A stretch of 64,000 nucleotides of DNA from Oscarella lobularis. Taxonomy: Eukaryota; Porifera; Homoscleromorpha; Homosclerophorida; Oscarellidae. The first letter of the stretch is position 1; each line of letters starts with the position of its first letter. The notes beneath the pieces are model-generated. The model had not been told where the DNA came from. It worked only from the letters and a program-made list of their open reading frames with translations, and ran no database searches. Both the position numbers and the translations under genes were made by a program. The DNA lies in assembly GCF_947507565.1 (NCBI RefSeq), contig NC_089189.1:2285122-2349121 (forward strand), in the 5' to 3' direction. This document shows, piece after piece, positions 56,040 to 64,000 of this stretch.

Positions 56040-57110
56040 GCCAACGAGAGCACTAGATGAGACCCACGTGATCGCAACGAACCAATGAGTGCGCTGGGCG
56101 GGACTTACCGTGTTCAAAAGCGAAGCGCACACCGATTCTTCTTCAGTTGAGGCTTAGGGTGGGTGCGGCGTGGAGCAATCTGCGTCTCATCCTTGACGGA
56201 CTGGCTCGGGAGCATCGGCAAAAGGACAGTCTGGATCGTCGGATCAGCGTGGCCCACGGATTAATCCCGTGCCGGAGCCTCTAAGCAGGGCGATGGGGGG
56301 CTTCGGCCTCGGTTCGCGCACTGAGCATAATGATCGCTTACATGTCTTATTGTTGCCAAACGAGCACGGCCTGCGTTAGGCAGAGTGGGCACGGCTCGGA
56401 GGGGGTGTCGCAAGCGGTCTGGTTGCCGGCACTTATCTCACCAACTGGCACGATTAGATTGCGGATGATCAGGCTCAGGAGAATTCGATCTGGGCATTGC
56501 ACGTCCTTTCCTGTCGACTTCTACAAACGGTGGTCAGCCGCTCTCCACTCCTCAAGCCCCGGTTCTTCTCATTTCGACATACCGAAGGGTTTGATACCAG
56601 CGCGCCGGGGATTCGGTATAAGGGGCCGTTTCAGCGTCCAGGCGGGTACTGGTGGGGTGGCCTATGAGGTCTAAACTCGCCCTCACTTTTTGGAAGGGAG
56701 TCATCGCTTTGCGAAGACTTCCCTGGGCTACGAAGCGTCCGAACCTCCACGTGGTGTAGCCTGGGTTGCGCTAATACGGACGCAAACGAAAAGGTACGTA
56801 CAACGATTATTTGACAGTAACTAACAGGTCTTTTTTTCTAGATCGCACGCTCAAGGACGAAGAGAGAACGAAAAACGATCGATCGAAGGCCCGGAAGAAC
56901 GATGGATGACGAAAAGAGAGAAAGAAGAATCGAAAAATACAGTAAACACGTTAGATTATTGCATGTTTGTAGTGTAAAATTTTGTGTCTGTGCCTACGTG
57001 AAAATAAAACGTCAGAAGCTTGAACTTGGACTCGATTCTCCCTTAGCCTGCGCTCTAAGTAGACTATATAAGAAGCAAAGGACGAACGTCGTCATTACTC
57101 TCTAGTTAAT
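56040..57110. other. GC-rich segment without a recognised gene
   Basis: 56150-56790 is GC-rich and mostly unlike its surroundings, with no long conserved frame. One donor-like site (AACGAAAAG/GTACGT at 56790) and an acceptor at 56842 precede a very basic short frame (ARSRTKRERK..MDDEKRERRIEKY). It could be a non-coding RNA, a transposon 5' end or leader exons. I cannot decide from the sequence. Confidence 0.35.
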
Positions 57111-57111
57111 A

Positions 57112-57475
57112 CGCCGTGCAAGGGTGCCGTCGTTCTATAGTATATACGCCGTCCAAGGGTGCCGTCGTTCTATAGTACATACTCCGTCAGAAGGTGCCGT
57201 CGTTCTATAGTATATACTCCGTCAGAAGGTTTCGTCGTTCTATAGTATATACTCCGTCAGAAGGTGCCGATGTTTTATAGTAAATACGCCGACAGAAGGT
57301 GCCGTCGTTCTATAGTATATACACCGTCAAAGGGTGCCGTCGATCTATAGTATATACACCGTCAAAGGGTGCCGTCGATCTATAGTATATACGTCGTCAA
57401 AGGGTGTCGTCGATCTAGAGTATATACGTCGTCAAAGGGTGCCGTCGATCTATAGTATATACTCCGTCAGAGGAT
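57112..57475. repeat. Minisatellite, unit about 35 bp
   Basis: About ten head-to-tail units with GGTGCCGTCGTTCTATAGTA followed by TATAC(T/G)CCGTCA. Unrelated in sequence to the DPYS minisatellite. Confidence 0.92.
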
Positions 57476-58091
57476 AGGCCGTCAAACACGGATAGATAGC
57501 GATAGAGTACTTACTTTGCGTCTCATCGTGGACATCTGAACAGAGTTATGTGTATCGTGGAGGGTCCCCGATTCGCTGTATCGCCGCTTCCTGACTGGCG
57601 TGAGCGTTCGAGAAGGCTAGAGATCACGCGGCAGGTAGAAAAATTAGAAGATGGCATCGCTTACGATAGTTTTGGCGATAATCGGCCTTAGGAAGGCTAG
57701 AGAGGAGGCTACGTGATCCAGATTTGCGACGAAGCCATCGTGGGAACGGAGGAAGCTGTCGTCGCGCTGAAAAGAGGCGAGTCTGGCGAGATTTTTCGTC
57801 ACGCATGACCCGGACTACCGATCACGTGAACAAGAATTCGTTTTCTCATCAAGACGGCATTTATTAACTTAAAGAGCGAGTGACGCCTTGATAAATATGT
57901 CACGTGACTAATATCTTTTGAAATGAAATGAGAAGTCTGATCATTGATGAGCCAAAATGTAGAAAAGACGAATGAACTGATAGTGAGCTATAGTATATCG
58001 TACGTGAACAGATTGCACACAAGACTGGTCCACGGATACAAAGATACAACAAGACTGAGATTCATGCAGGCATTCTCACATCACACCTCTA
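57476..58091. other. Intergenic, no gene supported
   Basis: An exon-like stretch at 57712-57808 (ICDEAIVGTEEAVVALKRGE then a stop) has an acceptor-like CCAG before it, but I find no partner exons. Two TCACGTGA palindromes occur at about 57825 and 57900. Confidence 0.4.
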
Positions 58092-59269
58092 TTACGTCTC
58101 CTTCTTTTGATTCTTCTCTTCGTTTTCTCTCGTATCCTTTGCACCCTTACCTGTAAAGATTCTCAGTGCAACGAGAATAACAAAGTAGTACCTATAATAA
58201 AAAGAATAATGTACAAAATCATTTATTGTTTTCTTTACCAGTAGATATTCATAAAGTAGATTAGCCAAAGCATGATATTGAAAAAGAAGTAGAAGGGTAG
58301 ACTGGGTATAAGAGCAGGAGCAAGATACCCAGCATTGTACAAGATACTATAGAAGTAATAGTAGATACGCAAAATGACCCTACATCAAACAATTAAAAAA
58401 TTATTTATCTTTGATATTTTATCATACCACGTGACCATGAATATTCCAAAGCCAATGTTAGCTCTCAATTCCCAGTGAGGACATTCCTTGTTCCCCTGTT
58501 TCTTTAGGTAGAGCATACATTTGCTATACTCCAATAAAACGTCATTGCAATCGTGGAGAAATATAAGGAGAACTCCAATGAAATGATACCTAAAATTAAT
58601 ATAATTATCATTATTAAAATTTCTATTGACTAACCTGACAGCGAGAGAAAATCCTATGAGGAAAATTGAGATCACGTGGTGTGCTACCATGATGAGAAAA
58701 TCTTTTCTGATGTCATCCATGAAAAATGTTGCATAGAACGAATGAACATAGAAACCGAGCTGAGAGATATAGAGTCCATAGACGTCATTGGGAACAGCGC
58801 CACGTGACTCCCAACCTAAAAAATAAATAAATAAAAAATTAGACCAGTATTCGTATTCTCACTTGTCCAACACATTTGAGGATTGAAAAAGATTCCGTAC
58901 GTGTAGACCAAGTAGAGCGTGTAGGACCAAGAGAAAACGTAATAGGAGCCCTTCCACGCGCTCTCAGGGAACTTTTGAGCCTCCTCATCCGGCAACTTCA
59001 GTCTCTTAGTTAACGGCTAAAGAAAACATGGTCTTTTCTACGTCAAAATCCTTTTCTCTTACTCTCAAGATGAAACGATCGACTGCGTAGCGCATTATAG
59101 TGAGGAAAACGGCGAGGAAAAGGCAGCAGGCGAAGTCGAATTGCGTAAATGTGCCGTGTTTGCGCAGATCGTCGAATAGGCCCGTTAGAGCGTTGCGCGA
59201 CTTTGTCAGCTCCCATTGGTCCCATGCCGCTTTGGTGATGTTGCGTAGGGCGTCAATGAACGTGAACAT
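58092..59269 (-). CDS. Ceramide synthase (TLC / LAG1 domain)
   Basis: Start MFTFIDALRNITKAAWDQWE at ATG 59269. The first transmembrane segment (FACCLFLAVFLTIMRYAVDR) is followed by PLTKRLKLPDEEAQKFPESA, YYVFSWSYTLYLVYTYGIFF, DVYGLYISQLGFYVHSFYA, then the TLC core: DDIRKDFLIMVAHHVISIFL and LLIFLHDCNDVLLEYSKCM. The latter is the Lag1 motif HDxxDxxLExxK. Further transmembrane segments include IYYYFYSILYNAGYLAP and YYFVILVALRIFT, and a polar tail ends ENEEKNQKKET at the stop (58092-58094). There is no homeobox-like domain, as in CERS1. Ceramide synthases N-acylate sphingoid bases in the ER membrane. Five or more short introns. The start is 92 bp from the divergent collagen gene. Confidence 0.88.
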
Positions 59270-59361
59270 CGCTTGGAAGAAGCCACGCGGTAAGTGTAAG
59301 AACTTCTAAGAAGAACAATGCCTAGCGCGCGGGGTGTCACGAGACGAGCGCCTGAGTAGGG
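59270..59361. promoter_or_regulatory. 92-bp divergent promoter between ceramide synthase and collagen gene
   Basis: The two opposite start codons are separated by 92 bp, leaving room only for a shared core promoter and very short leaders unless transcription starts inside the neighbour's coding region. No TATA box seen. Confidence 0.45.
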
Positions 59362-60450
59362 ATGGAAAATTCTACTCTTAGTCGTTATCGTACGTGGCTC
59401 TTGATTTTGTCAACGGCTGTGGGACTCTTGGTAGCTCTCCAGATAGGATCATTTTGGCTCATATTTCGGCTCTACCACGATAAAACAGGAAGTGCTGGAA
59501 TTTCGAGTTTTTCGCCACCTGAATGGCTCTCGAACAGCGAATCAACGATTATACCGGACAATAGTCGAGAACGACGTCAAACGGGTTCTGATCCTTTCAG
59601 TCAAATTTTTCTAGATGCTCTGAAGCAAATTTGCACTCGAAACGAAACGTATTGTCTAGCTGGAGCAAAAGGAGAGCCAGGATCATCGGGTTTGCCGGGA
59701 GAAAAAGGTCGTCCCGGAAAAAGTGGCCCACAGGGTATTCCAGGCAAATCCGGTCCAAGAGGAGAAAAGGGAGATATAGGAAGTCAGGGTTCTGCAGGAC
59801 TTCGTGGTCTATCAGGGCAAAAAGGAGACAAAGGAGAACGTGGGTTTGGTGATAAGGGTGACAAAGGATATGCTGGAGACATAGGCTTGCCTGGAGAAAA
59901 GGGAGGCAAAGGAGAAAGTGGGGTAGGTATTAAGGGTGACCAAGGCTTTGCTGGAGAAAAGGGAGACATGGGACTAAAAGGAGAGAAAGGAGAGCCAGTA
60001 AGTGGGGAACAGAGTCAAGTAGAACAGCCCAGCATTGCCAGCAATTTGCCTAGTCATTGTCGTCCAGCAAATTATCGTATCTTGTCGCAAAATTGGAGAA
60101 AGTTTTCTGTGTATCGAGTTTGTCGACGTCCGTCTCGTTCGTCTACGTGTAGATGTGATAGTACTTTGCTTCAAGGTTGGTACCGGTTTTCAAAGAGTAT
60201 TGGTGGGAAAATGAATGAACAGTGCAGTGCAACTGGTTGGAGATGTGGAACGGCTGCTTCTGGTTGGCTGAGCGGGTCTCATCCAACTGTCGTGGGAAGT
60301 CAAGAGCTCCGGACTGTGAAGTTTGGCCATCGAAGGAGTTGCAACTATGGTACGAGTGTGCAGATACGCGTTACTAATTGCGGTTTATTCTACGTTTATT
60401 ATCTTACTCCTACGCTCTCCTGTGATGCTGGATACTGTGGTGCTGGGTAG
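59362..60450 (+). CDS. Collagen-like type II membrane protein with C-terminal D8C domain, intronless
   Basis: A single open frame of 362 residues. A short cytoplasmic start is followed by a membrane anchor (LLILSTAVGLLVALQIGSFW, residues about 13-36) and a linker with a dibasic RERRQ site near residue 71 that could allow shedding. An uninterrupted Gly-X-Y region spans about residues 104-211 (GEPGSSGLPGEKGRPGKSG and so on), rich in GEKG/GDKG. The C-terminal 130 residues match the uromodulin-type D8C/D10C module: STLLQGWYRF, CGTAASGWLSGSHPTV, RSCNYGTSVQIRVTNCG, FYVYYLTPTLSCDAGYC. Such modules occur in UMOD, GP2 and OIT3, and the pairing with a collagen helix suggests a trimeric cell-surface or shed lectin-like protein (inference). 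Confidence 0.88.
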   Translation: MENSTLSRYRTWLLILSTAVGLLVALQIGSFWLIFRLYHDKTGSAGISSFSPPEWLSNSESTIIPDNSRERRQTGSDPFSQIFLDALKQICTRNETYCLAGAKGEPGSSGLPGEKGRPGKSGPQGIPGKSGPRGEKGDIGSQGSAGLRGLSGQKGDKGERGFGDKGDKGYAGDIGLPGEKGGKGESGVGIKGDQGFAGEKGDMGLKGEKGEPVSGEQSQVEQPSIASNLPSHCRPANYRILSQNWRKFSVYRVCRRPSRSSTCRCDSTLLQGWYRFSKSIGGKMNEQCSATGWRCGTAASGWLSGSHPTVVGSQELRTVKFGHRRSCNYGTSVQIRVTNCGLFYVYYLTPTLSCDAGYCGAG

Positions 60451-61340
60451 ATGTTGACGTAAGGCCGTTGATTTTGAAAACCACTTCGTACGTTGTTGAT
60501 TTATTTTGTATTTTTTTTCGTTTTCTCTGCCCTGTAGCTGTATATTTTTGCACGTGGTTTGTCTTGACGATGGGTAAGCTTGACGATGGGTAAGTAAAGA
60601 TAAATCATATTCACTATTGATTCTTATGTCTCCCGGTGACGACGTCACAGCACGAAGAGAGGAAAATGATCAAATCGCCTAGATGGCCTTCAGAAACCCA
60701 TCTACACAAGCGAAATAGTCGCTGTGAGCTACTCGATCGTCTCGAGAAGGCGGCACTAGGCTGGCGTTCGAATGTGACGTAGTCGATCACGTGCCACTTT
60801 GCCTTACGCCTCGTTCACGCATCTTTTCGACGTTTCTCCACAGCCAAACCAGGCTACAAGTTCAAAATAGTCTAGAACAGCAACTCCGCAACGCGTAACT
60901 CTGATCCAAACGCGCAAACGTAATTGGCATCAATGGCACCGTATCCTCTTACATCTATGAAGGCACGTGCCAAGCACGTCTCTGCGCAATCGTAGACGGC
61001 AGAAGCGGAGCGGCAGCAGCGGCGAAGCTCGCTCTACTAGTTTCGCGTGCTGAATCTCGCACGACTAGCTCTGGCTCGACACGGCTGCGAAGTTGGAATG
61101 GATTCGTGGTCGCCTCGCCGGAAATCGCGGACGTGACGTAACGCGTGGGGTCTTCGCTCCGCCGAATGCGTCGAACTAGAGCGAAAGAGGTGATCGGCAG
61201 CGATTTTGCGCGAAACAATCGTTCGGACCAGCTGTAAAAAAGCCTTTAGGACGCGCGACGAGTCGGCGCAGACGAGAACAGCTGTGCATCGTGCATGCAC
61301 GAAACAATGGCGTGACGTAATGATGTCGGCCACCTGTCGT
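60451..61340. other. Intergenic, no gene supported
   Basis: GC-rich stretches with overlapping frames on both strands (60955-61333) but no conserved motif and no convincing start. Confidence 0.5.
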
Positions 61341-61359
61341 CGCGCGTGGTCTTCTTTTT

Positions 61360-61850
61360 TTTTCTAGGCTGCAAAGGCGCCTTTTCGGACCAAGAAGCTG
61401 TCGAGAAGTCTATGCGTCTGCTTGTTTTGCGCCGAAAAGAGTGGGAGAAGGGCGCTGTCGTGAGTGGGGCCCCTTTATGGATCGTATGTAAAATCCACGC
61501 GTTCTGCACTCTGACGTTTGCTCTTTCAGGTTCCTTGCGTCGCGAATTGCATTGATTCCTCCGTTCGTAGATGAGAGAAGCCCCCCTCGACTTGTAGGCA
61601 AGCACGTTTCGTGATTCTTTTCTTTTAGTGCCTACGAAGACTCTTTCATGGAAGAAAGAAGTGTCTGGAGCACAATAGTCGTGTCGGAGAGAAAAAGCAG
61701 TTGTAGTAAGTGGGGCCCCCTTTGAGGAATTTTTTTTGAAATTGATGTACCTGAATTTATTCTCGACTCTAACGTTTGTCCTTTTAGGTGAATGTATTTG
61801 CGTGCGTAATGCACGGCGTTTGACTTGATCTTTCTTTACCTGGGGGCGTG
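61360..61850. repeat. Duplicated exon-intron module with GGGGCCCC near the donor
   Basis: Two units of about 250 bp: acceptor (CTAG or TTTTAG), exon-like sequence, then donor-like GTGAGTGGGGCCCCTTTATGG or GTAAGTGGGGCCCCCTTTGA, and pyrimidine-rich acceptors at 61520-61530 and 61780-61788. The exon parts diverge and have no recognisable product. Confidence 0.55.
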
Positions 61851-61967
61851 GTATTGGTATGACGTTTTTATTTAATTAATGACGTTACTTTTATTAACTT
61901 GATGCGTTATTTAGGTGTCCCTACTGTGGAGTGTTCAGCCATTGTAGCACACGTTCCATTGTAGACA

Positions 61968-62475
61968 GGTTCTTCTAGGTATTTTCACAATCACATCACT
62001 TTACAATTGGCCGTTTCTTTCCACTTCATCATCTTGTGTCATCATCTATCATCAGTCGTCATCATCAGCCTTCATATCATCCGTCATCTTCTGTCATCTT
62101 CTGTCATCATCATCAGCCATCATGTGACGTATATGTCTTCACCATCACCCGTCACTCAGCCTTCACGTGACATCTATCTTCGTCATCATCACCCGTCAAC
62201 CTAACAATAACCCTAAGGTTCTTCTAGGTATTTTCAACTACTATTGACAATCTCATCAATTGTAAATTGGCCGTTTCTTTCCATTTCATCATCTTGTGTC
62301 ATCATCTATCATCAGTCGTCATCATCAGCCTTCATCATCATCAGCCGTCATCTTCTGTCATCTTTTGTCATCTTCTATCATCATCAGCCATCATGTGACG
62401 TATATGTCTTCACCGTCACCCGTCACTCAGCCTTCACGTGACATCTGTCTTCGTCATCATCACCCGTCAAGTGGA
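61968..62475. repeat. Two copies of an ATC/TCATC-rich low-complexity unit
   Basis: GGTTCTTCTAGGTATTTTCA begins each copy (about 61968 and 62216), followed by a TCATCATC/GTCATC-rich stretch and ACGTATATGTCTTCACC. It looks non-coding. Confidence 0.85.
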
Positions 62476-62565
62476 TTCATCCGTCAATCAATCATGGCAT
62501 TATCCGTCAATCAATCATGGCATTATCCGTCATTATCTGTCATCACCTGTCATATCATCGTCATT

Positions 62566-62590
62566 CAGCAGCAGCAGCAGCAGCAGCAGC
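62566..62590. repeat. CAG microsatellite, about eight units
   Basis: Pure CAG run followed by CTTTACATTAG. Confidence 0.95.
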
Positions 62591-62763
62591 TTTACATTAG
62601 CATGCCTTAGGCATTTCTATAGGAATTAGAGGCAGTTAGGGTAGAGGTTTAATTAAATAAAAGAGGTTTAATTAAATAAATAAAATAGTCTTAAGAATAC
62701 AATATAATGTAACAATAAATTTAAATTTAGATTTCATTTACTAACTCTCCTTTGTTATTGCAG

Positions 62764-64000
62764 GCGTCACGGCCAGGGAAGATCGTCGCCTCCAAGGAAG
62801 ACGACAAGCAAGCAAAGGTTTCTGTATAGATTTCCTGTTCGCGTACTTCTTTCTTTTTTAGGGGGCTAGATGTGGAAGGCCGGGAGTGTGCTACGCCTAT
62901 TGAAGACGTCGTCTAACGAGGTATCTGTATGATTTCCGCAGGATTTCTTTTGCTTTCTTCTTTTGAGATTTAGGTCGAATGCAAGGCTGAAGACGACTGG
63001 ACGACGTGGTAAGTGGAGGGACGAAGACACGAGGTATCTGTAGGTAGTGCCTACAATTTCACTAGCTGGCTCTTTTTAGTACTAGATTCCGACGTGGGAG
63101 GAAGTGGACGAAGAAGAAGGGACGAAGAAGAAGGGACGAAGGAGAAGCGGACGAAGAAGAAGGGGACGAAGTAGCAGTGGACGAAGGAAGGACAGAGGTA
63201 TCTGTATGGACTGCTCATTTTTTCTTTTGCTTTCTTTTGTTTGAGCTTTAGGTACTGCAAGACGAAGACGATGAAGACGAAAAAGAAGGGGACGAAAAAG
63301 AAGTGGACGAAGAAAAGGACGAGGTATCTGTATGGAGTGCCCATTTTTTCTGTTGCTTTCTTTTGTTTGAGGTTTAGGTACTGCAAGAAGAAGAAGACGA
63401 AGAGACGAAGTAGACGCGGACGAAGAAGCGGTGGACGAAGAAATACAAGAGGTATCTGTATGGATCGCTCATTTTTTCTCTTGCTTTCTTTCTTTTAGGT
63501 TTTAGGTTGTCTAAGAAGAAGCAGAAGGGACGAAGCAGACGTTGACGAAGCAGAGGTTGACGAAGTAGACGTTGACGAAGTCGACGTGGACGAAGAAGAC
63601 GTGGACGAACAATTATCTAAGGTATCTGTATGGATCGCGCATTTTTTCTCCTGCTTTCTTTCTTTTGAGTTTTAGATTGTCTAAGAAGGGACGAAGCAGA
63701 CGTTGACGAAGTAGACGTTGACGAAGCAGAGGTTGACGAAGGGGACGTGGACGAAGAAGACGTGGACGAATGATTATCTAAGGTATCTGTATGGATCGCG
63801 CATTTTTTCTCTTGCTTTCTTTCTTTTGAGTTTTAGGTTGTCTAAGAAGGGACGAAGCAGACGTTGACGAAGCAGAGGTTGACGAAGGGGACGTGGACGA
63901 AGAAGACTTGGACGAATGACTATCTAAGGTATCTGTATGGATCGCGCATTTTTTCCCTTGCTTGCTTTTTTTGAGTTTATAGGCACTCAAGGCTGCAAGG
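62764..64000 (+). repeat. Tandem exon-intron modules, acidic GACGAAG-rich
   Basis: Seven or more modules, each with an intron-like part (GTATCTGTATGGATCGC at the 5' end, then TTTTCTC, GCTTTCTTTC, TTTTGAGTTTTAG) and an exon-like part of GACGAAG, GACGTTGACGAAG and GACGTGGACGAAG units. In one module the frame reads VLQDEDDEDEKEGDEKEVDE with no stop; in later modules the phase does not carry through and stops occur. It may be the end of a gene with an amplified acidic exon, or a satellite born from one. It runs off the window. Confidence 0.6.

Noticed and set aside
62007..62610. Several frames rich in Ser/His/Ile.
   Set aside because: They are products of the TCATC low-complexity repeat in different phases.

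Overview
The window reads as nuclear DNA of an early-branching animal. Genes are split by many very short introns (about 45-70 nt, GT..AG), and the conserved genes are metazoan: TFIIE-beta, a nuclear cyclophilin, SECISBP2/2L, dihydropyrimidinase, SELENBP1, ceramide synthase and a collagen-like membrane protein ending in a uromodulin-type D8C domain. The compact layout and the collagen/D8C gene make a sponge (perhaps a homoscleromorph) my best guess. That is inference only.

Layout. 0.2-10.3 kb: a minus-strand Kelch-coiled-coil-protein kinase gene lies head to head with GTF2E2, followed by a PPIG-like cyclophilin and SECISBP2L. 10.6-12.6 kb: first Kelch-coiled-coil-Death gene. 12.7-25.1 kb: dihydropyrimidinase, one of whose introns holds a minisatellite of about 9.8 kb with higher-order structure. 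25.3 kb: a small secreted acidic protein. 26.3-35.1 kb: two Kelch-Death genes alternating with two CARD-coiled-coil-Death genes. 35.9-39.2 kb: an intronless PAPS-reductase (CysH)-like gene and SELENBP1. 39.2-52.1 kb: three more Kelch-Death genes in tandemly duplicated blocks that carry broken pieces of GTF2E2 and SELENBP1. 52-58 kb: duplicated flanks, a DOCK-like SH3 fragment and minisatellites. 58.1-60.5 kb: a ceramide synthase and a collagen-D8C gene, divergent with only 92 bp between their start codons. 60.5-64 kb: low-complexity and modular repeats.

The central observation is a nine-member local family built from interchangeable ends. The N-terminus is a six-motif Kelch propeller or a CARD, the middle is a coiled coil made of tiny heptad exons, and the C-terminus is a Death domain or a TKL-like kinase. 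Six are Kelch-CC-Death, two are CARD-CC-Death and one is Kelch-CC-kinase. Shared exon phases, linker exons and flanking duplications show common origin. By analogy with Death/CARD adaptors and RIPK/IRAK-type kinases, I infer a sensor-adaptor-kinase signalling set for innate immunity or cell death in which members could pair through coiled coils and Death domains. The other genes are ordinary housekeeping or metabolic genes with no obvious functional link to the family.
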